From Candidatus Muiribacterium halophilum (lineage in GTDB: Bacteria; Muiribacteriota; Muiribacteriia; Muiribacteriales; Muiribacteriaceae): a stretch of DNA of 64,000 nucleotides. A model generated the notes under the pieces. It was not told where the DNA came from and did no database searches. It saw only the letters and a program-made list of their open reading frames with translations. Made by a program: the position numbers and the translations under genes. The stretch covers positions 1 to 64,000 of the forward strand of contig JALOAD010000015.1 of assembly GCA_023228995.1 (NCBI GenBank), given 5' to 3'. This document shows, one piece after another, positions 17,631-25,422 of this stretch. Position 1 is the stretch's first letter; each line of letters begins with the position of its first letter.

Positions 17631-18950
17631 CTATAGTTTTACCATAAAATCTCTTAATATAACATTTGCATCTTTTACAAGATGTTCTGTATTAATTGTT
17701 AAATGCTTTCCATTATTATAAACAACTTTTCCATCAATAAATACTTTATCAACATTTGAAAAAGCTGCTGAATATACTATTGAAGAAACAGGGTCAAAAT
17801 AAGGAGAAGAGTTGATTTTCTCAAGATCTAAAATAACTATATCAGCTTTTTTACCTTCTTCAATACTTCCAATTTCATTTTCCATACCAACTACTTTTGC
17901 ACCTCCAAGTGTAGCCATTTTAAAAGCTTCACCTGCATTCATGCAAGTTGGACCATGAAATGGTTTTTGAATAAGTGCAGCAAGTTTCATCTCTTTGAAC
18001 ATAGAAAGATTGTTATTACATGGAGCTCCATCTGCACCAAGTCCTACTGTTATTTTATCTTTAAGATATTTAGGTATAGGAGCAATTCCAGAAGCTAATT
18101 TCATATTTGCAGACGGACAATGTATTACTTTAATATTGTATTTTTTTAAAATTTCTCTTTCTTCATCATCTACCCATACACAATGTGCAAGAAGAAGATT
18201 TTCTCCAGCTATTTCTTTTTTTTCAAAATATTCTATATTTTTCATACCTGTCAATTCTTTGACTAATTCTATTTCTTTTTTGTTTTCAGAAGCATGAGTA
18301 TGAAAAAGAAGACCTTTATCTTTACAAATATCTGAAACTTGTTTTAATAATTCATCAGTGCAAGAAACTGCAAATCTTGGAGCAAAAGCATATTTTATTC
18401 TTCCATCACCCTTTCCATGATATTTATTATATAAATCAAGTGAATCCTCTATTGATTTTTGAGTATCTTCTTTAAGAAAATCAGGCAAACCTTTCCTATC
18501 CATCATAGTTTTTCCAAAAAAAGCCCTTATTCCACTATTTACAAGTTCCTCAGCTATATATTCAGTATGTCTTATAGTTCCCATATCAACTACAGTAGTA
18601 GTTCCACCCGACATAAGTTCAGCAATACCCATTTTTGCAGATATACTAATAGATTCAGCTGTATGCATAGCTTCAAGAGGCCATATTCTTTTTTCAAGCC
18701 AATCCATTAATTCCATGTCATCTGCCGAGCCTTTAAAAAGAACCTGACATAAATGAATATGACTTTGAACAAATCCAGGAATTATATATTTATCTTCAAC
18801 ATTTTCAATAATAGCGTCTTTAAATTCTTTTTGAAGATTTTTTCCAATTTTTTTTATTTTTGTATCTTTAATAAGAACATCAGTTTTTTCACAGTAAAAT
18901 TTCCCATTATTCAAATATGTAAGTACTGTTCCGCCTTTAAGAATTAACAT
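17631..18950 (-). CDS. Amidohydrolase, 5'-deoxyadenosine/MTA/SAH deaminase-like
   Basis: A 439-residue enzyme of the TrzA/AtzA/MtaD group. Metal ligands are intact: His64 and His66 (SHIHLCQ), His219 (FHTHASEN, with Glu222), and Asp307 (GLGADGAP). The segment LFKGSADDMELMDWLEKRI resembles DadD-type 5'-deoxyadenosine deaminases, and MtaD-type deaminases are the main alternative. Such an enzyme would recycle 5'-deoxyadenosine made by radical-SAM reactions, at least two of which are encoded at 52586-54353. It lies 13 bp from the dihydroorotase-like gene and 15 bp from ade. Confidence 0.75.
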   Translation of the reverse strand: MLILKGGTVLTYLNNGKFYCEKTDVLIKDTKIKKIGKNLQKEFKDAIIENVEDKYIIPGFVQSHIHLCQVLFKGSADDMELMDWLEKRIWPLEAMHTAESISISAKMGIAELMSGGTTTVVDMGTIRHTEYIAEELVNSGIRAFFGKTMMDRKGLPDFLKEDTQKSIEDSLDLYNKYHGKGDGRIKYAFAPRFAVSCTDELLKQVSDICKDKGLLFHTHASENKKEIELVKELTGMKNIEYFEKKEIAGENLLLAHCVWVDDEEREILKKYNIKVIHCPSANMKLASGIAPIPKYLKDKITVGLGADGAPCNNNLSMFKEMKLAALIQKPFHGPTCMNAGEAFKMATLGGAKVVGMENEIGSIEEGKKADIVILDLEKINSSPYFDPVSSIVYSAAFSNVDKVFIDGKVVYNNGKHLTINTEHLVKDANVILRDFMVKL

Positions 18951-18963
18951 AAATCACTCCCGT

Positions 18964-20343
18964 CTAAATATATTGTCTTTTTATGTAATTGCCTGATATT
19001 TCTCCTAATATACCTTTATTTATATCATAAACAATTTTACCATTTAAAATAGTATTCTCTATTGCACAATTAAAAGTCATTCCTTCAAATATTGAAAATC
19101 CAGCTTTTGAAGTTAATTTACTTTTTTCAACAACATGCTTTTTTTTTGGATTTAATATGATAATATCAGCATCACTACCTTTTCTCAACAAACCTTTTTT
19201 CGGAGATATACCAAATCTTTTAGCAGGATTTTCAGATAAAACTCTGTTTAAATTGTTCAAAGATATTCTATGTTTTAAAAAACCTTCACTAAATAAATAT
19301 AACAAAGTATGCTCCAATTCTGGAGTTCCTGCATATATATTCCATATATTTGAACCTTCAAACTGTTTTTCTGTCCTGTATTCAAATGGATTATGAGAAC
19401 TTGATACAATATCAATATCACCTTTTACTATAGATTGCCATAAAAAAATATTATTATGTTTTTTTCTAAGTGGAGGTATAAGCTTTGACAAATTACCAAG
19501 ACGATCACAATCTTCATCACAAAATTCAAGATAATGTAAAGCTGTAGAACAAGTTACATCAACATTATTTTTCTTTGCTTCAGAAATAATTTTTACGGAT
19601 TTTTCACATGATATATCGTTAAAATGTATTCTAATATCAAATTCTTTAGCTAATCTCATTATTGTAGATACAGCTATTTCTTCAGCAATCTCAGGTCTTG
19701 CTTCAGACCATGCTTTTGGAAAGTTTTTATTTTTCATTTTAAATTTTCTAATATTATAATCACAAATAAAAAAATCTTCAGAATGAATAATAAAAATATA
19801 TCCACTATTTTTAAACTGATTAAATAACTCATAAAGATGACCATTATCTAAATGTTTTATACCTGAAACAGTTGTACTTGTATAAAGTTCAATGCCACAT
19901 GCTCCAGAATCCATAAGAAGTGAAATATCTTTAAATTGTCTTTTATCAACTTCGTCTGCTGTAACTAAAGCTGCTAAAACATAATCGCAATAAGATTTAT
20001 TTTTAATAATATCAAATTTTGCATTTAAAAGATCTATATTTTTTATATATGGTACATTGGCAGAACCCATATCAACCACAGTTGTTACTCCGCCCTTTAT
20101 AGCAGCCTTTGAACCTGTAGTAAAATCCTCTCTGTGAGTATATCCTGGATCATTAAAAAAAACATGAGAATCTATTACTCCTGGCAAAAGATACTTGTCT
20201 GTTGCATCTATTATTTTGGCATTTATATCAACTATATTTGGAGCAATTTTTTCGATTTTACCAGAAGATATCAAAATATCAGTTTGAATTATATTACTTT
20301 CAAAATCAATAAAACCATTTTTTATTAATAAATTTTCAGACAT
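18964..20343 (-). CDS. Dihydroorotase/allantoinase-like protein with degenerate metal site
   Basis: A 459-residue protein with the overall fold signature of cyclic amidohydrolases (DSHVFFNDPGYTHREDF, GGVTTVVDM, PLRKKHN). Compared with the family from memory, the HxH pair is His60-x-Phe62, the carboxylated Lys is Glu152 (GIELY), the HVS His is Asp243 (HFNDIS), and the SDHAP Asp is Ser316 (SSSHNP). Only His60 and His187 remain. It is therefore probably not a normal binuclear hydrolase and may be regulatory, structural or of altered chemistry. The frame is intact with no stops, which argues for a maintained function. GAGG ribosome site; first gene of the operon. Confidence 0.8.
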   Translation of the reverse strand: MSENLLIKNGFIDFESNIIQTDILISSGKIEKIAPNIVDINAKIIDATDKYLLPGVIDSHVFFNDPGYTHREDFTTGSKAAIKGGVTTVVDMGSANVPYIKNIDLLNAKFDIIKNKSYCDYVLAALVTADEVDKRQFKDISLLMDSGACGIELYTSTTVSGIKHLDNGHLYELFNQFKNSGYIFIIHSEDFFICDYNIRKFKMKNKNFPKAWSEARPEIAEEIAVSTIMRLAKEFDIRIHFNDISCEKSVKIISEAKKNNVDVTCSTALHYLEFCDEDCDRLGNLSKLIPPLRKKHNNIFLWQSIVKGDIDIVSSSHNPFEYRTEKQFEGSNIWNIYAGTPELEHTLLYLFSEGFLKHRISLNNLNRVLSENPAKRFGISPKKGLLRKGSDADIIILNPKKKHVVEKSKLTSKAGFSIFEGMTFNCAIENTILNGKIVYDINKGILGEISGNYIKRQYI

Positions 20344-20365
20344 AATTATACCTCATAATCTGGCA

Positions 20366-20394
20366 ATTATACATTAAAAATAATTATTTGTAAA
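20366..20394 (-). promoter_or_regulatory. Candidate sigma-70 promoter of the amidohydrolase-signalling operon
   Basis: On the minus strand TTTACA (20394-20389) and TATAAT (20371-20366) are 17 nt apart. The start site would be near 20359, 16 nt before the ATG at 20343. No other convincing promoter gap exists down to 10815. Confidence 0.55.
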
Positions 20395-20463
20395 AAAATA
20401 TTAATAAAAGAAAATACTAAAAAAAAGTTAACTCTTTCAACACTTTACTATATTTTTATTTTA

Positions 20464-20793
20464 TCAAAAATCCTTTAATGCATCATCTATATTTTCAAAT
20501 ACATCAATGATTTTGCCTATTCCAATTATTGAAAGCAAACGATCTATATAAGTGTTTTTATTAACAATTCTTATATCACCTTCTTTTTCTCTCAATTTTT
20601 TAGTTTTTATAATAATTATGCCTAATACTTGGCTAACGACAAAATTCACTTTTTCAAAGTTTATTATTATTTTATTAATGTTTTCAGAAAGCACTGTATC
20701 AAAAACATCTTCAAATTCTTTAACATTTTCTTTTGTCATATCATTATTAATATTTATGACAAAAACCTCACCGTATTTTTCAATTTTTACCAT
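20464..20793 (-). CDS. STAS domain protein (anti-sigma factor antagonist-like), divergent site
   Basis: A 109-residue single STAS domain (MVKIEKYGEVFVIN, INFEKVNFVVSQVLGIIIIKT). In SpoIIAA/RsbV relatives the phospho-acceptor lies in DSSGLG; here the segment reads VSQVLG, so the second Ser is Gln and phosphorylation is doubtful. The start at 20793 was chosen because GGAGG lies just ahead of that ATG; an upstream ATG at 20817 lacks a site. It overlaps the preceding STAS gene by 14 bp in another frame. Confidence 0.75.
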   Translation of the reverse strand: MVKIEKYGEVFVININNDMTKENVKEFEDVFDTVLSENINKIIINFEKVNFVVSQVLGIIIIKTKKLREKEGDIRIVNKNTYIDRLLSIIGIGKIIDVFENIDDALKDF

Positions 20794-21139
20794 TTTCCCC
20801 TCCAATGTAAAAACCATCTATCGCATTTTCCACACTATCGAATATATCAAAAATCTTATCAAGCCTAAGGTTTTTGACCATGTTAAGAATATCAGCCGAA
20901 ACTCTTATAAATTTTATATCTCCTGAATTATCCTTACATTCAATAAGTTTATTTATGAGAACACTCAAACCATTACTACCAATATATTCAACACTCTCAA
21001 AATCTATAATAATCTTAAAATTACCTTTACTAATTCTGTTTTCAAGAATTTTATCAAGAAACTGACTTGAAATAAAATCTATTCGACCACTCAATTCAAT
21101 AATGCAAACTTCATTAAAATACTTTATTGCATATTTCAA
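20780..21139 (-). CDS. STAS domain protein (anti-sigma factor antagonist-like)
   Basis: A 119-residue single STAS domain with the usual SGRIDFISSQFLDK start and the loop YIGSNGLSVL where RsbV-type proteins have DSSGLG. The usual phospho-Ser position is Asn, which may mimic or block phosphorylation. It lies 3 bp downstream of the propeller lipoprotein gene and overlaps the next STAS gene, so the three form an operon. Likely partners are the SpoIIE/HATPase regulators encoded at 12836 and 28530. Confidence 0.78.
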   Translation of the reverse strand: MKYAIKYFNEVCIIELSGRIDFISSQFLDKILENRISKGNFKIIIDFESVEYIGSNGLSVLINKLIECKDNSGDIKFIRVSADILNMVKNLRLDKIFDIFDSVENAIDGFYIGGENGKN

Positions 21140-21142
21140 AAA

Positions 21143-23134
21143 TTACTCTCCAAATACAAGGAATCTTTCAATGATATTATTGTCAGTTATTTTCTTTTTA
21201 CCAGTACCATCAGAGTCCATTACCCATATTTCATCATTGCCTTCTCTGTCAGAAACAAAAAATACTTTTGTACCATCTGTTGAAAAACATGGATATCTAT
21301 TATCATAACTATCATCTGTTAATTTTATCACTATACCTGTAATAAGTTCAAGCTTATAAATATTTCCTTTTCCACCACTTCCTTTTCTGAAAAAGACAAG
21401 GTATTTCCCATCTTTTGAAAACTTTGGATAATAATCATCTTTACCGCTTGACACATTATGCGGAATTAAATTTAAAGCATTTACTATTTTTCCGTATTCA
21501 TCAAGATCAGCAACATAAAGTTCGTATTCTGCTATTGAATTTCTATTTGACACAAAAGCAATCTTTCTAGTATCAGCAGTTATGATAACATCAGGAAACT
21601 TTATACTTTTACCTTCAAACGATAATTCTTCTCTTTTTTCTGAACCTGAAGATGACATTGAATAGAGTGAATTTCCATAAATATAATAAACTCTTCCTTC
21701 CTGACTCTCAACAGGATAAAATTCATCTCGATTTATAAACTCAGAATTTTCAGTCTGAGTTATTCTCACTTTATTTGCTCCATTCTTATCCATAACATAA
21801 AGGTCATAATTACCAGAACTATCTTTATCTGATGCAAAAAACACACCAGAATAATCTGCTGTAGTTTCTGGACAAGTAGATACATAAGAACTTTCAGTTA
21901 ACATTGTTGTAGCACCTGACTGAGTATTTAATCTGTATATTACACTATCTCCTTCATAATATAAAAATCCATCAGCTACTCCACCAACAGTATCTCCGAC
22001 TCCAGGATCATCTCCACCACCTTCTCCAGCATCTATATTTATCCTCGCAGCAATACTAACACTTTTTGTATCACTAGCAAAAAAATCAAAAACATAACTA
22101 TTTCCTGTTATTGGCATAAAAGTCATTTTAGAAATCGGATTTTGACCGGTTAAATCTTCTGAAATATTCATTATGACATCTGGACCAGATACTTGTTCCC
22201 ATGAATAAGTTAATCTTGTACCAGTTGTAAGATCATAATCTATTCCATATCCTTCTATTGTAACATTACTACCACCGGCAACTTTAATATAACCATCATT
22301 TACACCATCATTTTCTTTAATATAAGCAACTGGCCTAAAATTAGTATGAGTAATATCTGTAGAAACATAAACATTAAAACTATCCATACCAATTCCACCC
22401 ATATTATCAACCATTTTAATATTTACTTTATGAATTCCAGGAGTATTGAAATAATCTTTTCTATTTGAACATACATATCTTGTTTTAAAAACATCATGTA
22501 AATCCCAAATCATATCATTGTTAAAATCAAGATAAACATCAGTAATCTTTCCATTCATATCAGGATCATAACTTTTTTCTGTATATATTTTTATATAATC
22601 ATTTGAATAAGTGTAAGTATAAACATCAGGTCCAGCATCTACAATAGGAAATCTATTTTTTATTGTTGTTCTATCCTGAGAATCTATTTCTATAACTTCA
22701 TTTTTTGCATCACCAAATAATTTAATTCTATAAAGTTTCACATCATTTTCACGAAAATTAAGGTATAATCTGCCATATTCATAAGTTAAAGTATTATTTT
22801 TGAATGTAATTGCCCTGAATCCAAGAATATTTCTATCTGAAGTTTCTATTTTAAAATAACCTGAAGAATCGGTAACTGTACTTATTGAAGTCCCGTCAAC
22901 AACTACTTTTACACCCGCTAACGGAGTTTCACCACTAACTGGTGCTATTGAACTGCTTTTTAAAACAGGAGAACTGTTCAAAGAAGAACTTTTAAATGCA
23001 TAACCTTCAATTTTTGAGTAAAAAGTAGCTGAACTCATAACTGAAAAATCATCTTTACCGCTTGAATCGCAACCAGTAAGAACAAAAAATAATAATGCTA
23101 TAATCAAAATGCTATATAAAAAAAAATTACGCAT
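21143..23134 (-). CDS. Lipoprotein with PKD-like and TolB-type beta-propeller repeats
   Basis: A 663-residue envelope protein. The signal peptide ends in a good lipobox, LTGC (Cys22). A carboxypeptidase-regulatory-like sandwich follows (PLAGVKVVVDG, VTDSSGYFKIET, about 70-120), then PKD-like domains (DAGPDVYTYTYS, about 165-370), then TolB/PD40-like propeller blades from about 385, with repeated phrases such as KIAFVSNRNS, YPKFSKDGKYLVFF and YPCFSTDGTKVFFVSDREGNDEIWVMD. This layout suits ligand or protein binding at the cell surface. No catalytic motif was seen. It heads the STAS pair, an unusual partnership. Confidence 0.8.
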   Translation of the reverse strand: MRNFFLYSILIIALLFFVLTGCDSSGKDDFSVMSSATFYSKIEGYAFKSSSLNSSPVLKSSSIAPVSGETPLAGVKVVVDGTSISTVTDSSGYFKIETSDRNILGFRAITFKNNTLTYEYGRLYLNFRENDVKLYRIKLFGDAKNEVIEIDSQDRTTIKNRFPIVDAGPDVYTYTYSNDYIKIYTEKSYDPDMNGKITDVYLDFNNDMIWDLHDVFKTRYVCSNRKDYFNTPGIHKVNIKMVDNMGGIGMDSFNVYVSTDITHTNFRPVAYIKENDGVNDGYIKVAGGSNVTIEGYGIDYDLTTGTRLTYSWEQVSGPDVIMNISEDLTGQNPISKMTFMPITGNSYVFDFFASDTKSVSIAARINIDAGEGGGDDPGVGDTVGGVADGFLYYEGDSVIYRLNTQSGATTMLTESSYVSTCPETTADYSGVFFASDKDSSGNYDLYVMDKNGANKVRITQTENSEFINRDEFYPVESQEGRVYYIYGNSLYSMSSSGSEKREELSFEGKSIKFPDVIITADTRKIAFVSNRNSIAEYELYVADLDEYGKIVNALNLIPHNVSSGKDDYYPKFSKDGKYLVFFRKGSGGKGNIYKLELITGIVIKLTDDSYDNRYPCFSTDGTKVFFVSDREGNDEIWVMDSDGTGKKKITDNNIIERFLVFGE

Positions 23135-23203
23135 AAATCCCCCAATATTTTTATTATATATATCGGAAAATCAGGAGATTAATTTAAAAAAACAAGAATT
23201 ATA

Positions 23204-23290
23204 GAAAAAACTGTGAAGCTGTGACAGATAAAGCGTGACATGTCACTTTGTGACATTAGTGACAAAAACAAAGTCATGCCGGGATGACAG
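23204..23290. repeat. Intergenic repeat module B, copy 1
   Basis: About 87 bp match 55894-55980 with only a few differences. The block holds the self-complementary 12-mer GTGACATGTCAC and ends in the CATGCCGGGATGACA unit. It is non-coding on both strands. The AT-rich sequence between it and module A (23291-23392) begins with a segment also found at 55866-55889. Confidence 0.8.
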
Positions 23291-23392
23291 GTTTTTAATT
23301 TCCAATGTCGAATGTTGAATGTCGAATTTTTAGAGGCGTTAGAAAATTTTCAATTAAAATAAAGTATGAAGGATTTTCTATAAACAAAAGCA

Positions 23393-23594
23393 AAAAAAAA
23401 TCTACTCGGTAACTTGAGTGAACGTTGCGAAGCATATAATATACGGATGTATTATAAGTGAACGAAGGTAAAGAGATATTTTATATGGATGTAAAATATC
23501 GAATGGTACCGAATGATTATTTTTTTGCGTTATTGTAATGAAAAAAATCAAAAACAGATCCCGGCTCAGAGTCATGCCGGGATGACAGGTTTTT
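23393..23594. repeat. Intergenic repeat module A, copy 2 (complete)
   Basis: The most complete copy of the A module. It starts with a poly-A run and TCTACTCGGTAACTTGAGTG, continues through two hairpin-like segments with GGATG loops, then the block ending TTATTGTAATG, and closes with the palindrome ATCCCGGC/GCCGGGAT (23558-23565 and 23576-23583). It matches 1-165 almost base for base, and 55491-55810 except where that copy is interrupted. Short frames across it are not credible genes. The whole gap 23135-23690 holds only these repeats and simple sequence. Confidence 0.85.
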
Positions 23595-23637
23595 CCCATT
23601 TCCCAGTTTCATCCCGGTTTTATCCCTTCACTCTCTC

Positions 23638-23690
23638 GCTCTCACTCTCAACTCTTTAACCTTCTTTTAACCCTTTAACCTTCTTTATAT
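23638..23690. repeat. Low-complexity TTAACCC/TTAACCTTC tandem tract after a stop codon
   Basis: Degenerate repeats of CTCT and of TTTAACC(C/TT) run up to the stop of the nuclease gene ending at 23691. Similar tracts follow the stops at 47455 and 39974. Confidence 0.6.
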
Positions 23691-25349
23691 TCACTTAACT
23701 TCCCCTGGTGTTGGTGAATCATTAACAACCCAGTCATTAAGTGAGTTTGTATCAATAAATTCTATTTTTTCAGAAGAACCAAAACCTGTTTTATTATATC
23801 TTCTCATTATACTAAAATTACCAGAAGGAACTGCTGTAGAATCAACACATTCTCTTTCATTCGGAGAATTCCACTCTTTTAAATTATAAACTACTCTTAC
23901 ATCTTCTTCTTCTCCAGGAGAAAAACTGCCATCATGATTTGACCAACAAACAGCATCAAGTATTTTTCCGCTACCTTTTGCTTTAAAAATAATTTGCTCA
24001 TCAGTTGATACAAACGCAGTTTTTTCTGCAAAAACATAAAGTTTTTTATTATCAGCTTTTTTAAAGTCTTTATACCAACCCTGTGCTACTACAATAAAAT
24101 CACCAGTCTTTACAATTGTATCGTCTCCAAACATCTTAACAAGACCATCGTCTTCAATGTAATATCCGCCAATATCTATACCATTACCATTATTTGCATC
24201 GTCAGCACAATATATTTCTACCCAATCACCACTTGGATCGTTAAAAACAACTTCAGATATATAAAATGTAGGTTCTTTAATATCAATTTGAGGAATTTCA
24301 ACAACACTTCCATTTTCAGAATCAAATCCATCACCATAACATTTAGCAACTTCATAATAATATTTCATTGCTATTTCATTATTATTTTTTAACACAACAG
24401 TACTTTCATCATTTACTTTACCAGCAGCTGATGTCCAGTTATAAGAACCTGTTATTACAGTAGGATCACTATTTGTATTAGGATCTATAACCATAAATTT
24501 ATGATGAAGAAAACCTTTATTAGTGTCTTTTTTTACATTAAGTCCAGCTTCTTTCATTGGCTTATAAGAGCTATAGCTAGAATTACCCTGGAAAGCATCA
24601 AAAACACCATATACTTTGACACCACGATTTCTTTTATCAATTATAGCATTCATTATATCTTCATCAGTAAACGTAAATATACAAAAATAAATACTATGAT
24701 GTGCATTTTGTATTTCATTAATAATAACGGATTTTACATCCTGTTTAGGAGAAAAATAGTTTTTAACCTTAGTATCATCAACAATTATTTCAGGATGATC
24801 ATAAGCTTCTTTTTTTATGCTAAATTTACCTTCATCAAACATTTGTTCGAATTCTTTTTTGTATATTTTTGCCATAATTGGAGAATCAAATTTAAGAGCA
24901 TTATTATTATTTGAATAAGTACCTTTAACAGTAACATTATAAGAACCCATCCAAACATATCTATCATCAATTATTACAAATTTGTTATGGCATTGTCCTC
25001 TATCGATTCCATCACCCATTTTATCTGTCATTATTTTAATACCAGCATTTTTAATTGGTTCAAAAACTTCTTTATATTTATCTGTTTGAAAATAATGATC
25101 TTCGGTAATAAGTTTTACTTTTGACGAACCTAGTCTTTCTGATCCTCTAACAAGCGCATTTACAATATCCATATTACCCATTTGATATAAATGTGCATAA
25201 ATATAATACTCTGCACTATCTATAAGCTTTATAAGTTCAACATCAATTCCTCCACTTTCTGGCGGATTATTAAAATAACTATTTATCTTTGCAGCAAAAG
25301 TAAATACCACACATAATATTATTACTAAGATTACCATGCTTTTTTTCAT
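23691..25349 (-). CDS. Exported phospholipase-D-like nuclease with lamin-tail domain
   Basis: A 552-residue secreted protein. The signal peptide covers about residues 1-20. Two PLD/HKD motifs are visible: His121-x-Lys123-x4-Asp128 (CHNKFVIIDD) and His282-x-Lys284-x4-Asp289 (HHKFMVID), each followed by GSYN. A lamin-tail-like domain (ISEVVFNDPSGDWVEIYC onward, about 365-470) follows. Bacterial proteins of this layout are usually annotated as extracellular nucleases or phospholipases; nuclease is my preference. The ATG has GGAG upstream. It has its own good promoter at 25385-25413. Confidence 0.85.
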   Translation of the reverse strand: MKKSMVILVIILCVVFTFAAKINSYFNNPPESGGIDVELIKLIDSAEYYIYAHLYQMGNMDIVNALVRGSERLGSSKVKLITEDHYFQTDKYKEVFEPIKNAGIKIMTDKMGDGIDRGQCHNKFVIIDDRYVWMGSYNVTVKGTYSNNNNALKFDSPIMAKIYKKEFEQMFDEGKFSIKKEAYDHPEIIVDDTKVKNYFSPKQDVKSVIINEIQNAHHSIYFCIFTFTDEDIMNAIIDKRNRGVKVYGVFDAFQGNSSYSSYKPMKEAGLNVKKDTNKGFLHHKFMVIDPNTNSDPTVITGSYNWTSAAGKVNDESTVVLKNNNEIAMKYYYEVAKCYGDGFDSENGSVVEIPQIDIKEPTFYISEVVFNDPSGDWVEIYCADDANNGNGIDIGGYYIEDDGLVKMFGDDTIVKTGDFIVVAQGWYKDFKKADNKKLYVFAEKTAFVSTDEQIIFKAKGSGKILDAVCWSNHDGSFSPGEEEDVRVVYNLKEWNSPNERECVDSTAVPSGNFSIMRRYNKTGFGSSEKIEFIDTNSLNDWVVNDSPTPGEVK

Positions 25350-25384
25350 ATATATACTCCTTTACTACTATACTAATTTCTTTA

Positions 25385-25413
25385 ATTATAAGAGGGATTC
25401 TTCAGAGTTTCAA
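25385..25413 (-). promoter_or_regulatory. Candidate sigma-70 promoter for the PLD-like nuclease
   Basis: On the minus strand TTGAAA (25413-25408) and TATAAT (25390-25385) have a 17-nt spacer, close to consensus, about 36 nt ahead of the start codon. The promoter begins just after the stop of the upstream phosphatase-like gene. Confidence 0.6.
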
Positions 25414-25422
25414 CAAGTATTT

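Noticed and set aside
18964-20343. Simple pyrC or hydantoinase call
   Set aside because: Metal ligands are replaced at four positions, so a catalytic name would mislead.
20395-20463. Terminator after the STAS pair
   Set aside because: There is a T-rich run on the minus strand, but the candidate stem (AAAGT/ACTTT with mismatches) is too weak to claim.
23402-23599. Minus-strand frame of about 65 codons with a CHPGMT-type peptide
   Set aside because: It lies wholly in repeat modules. The same peptide phrase arises from the CCGGGATGAC palindrome at other loci, and there is no ribosome site.
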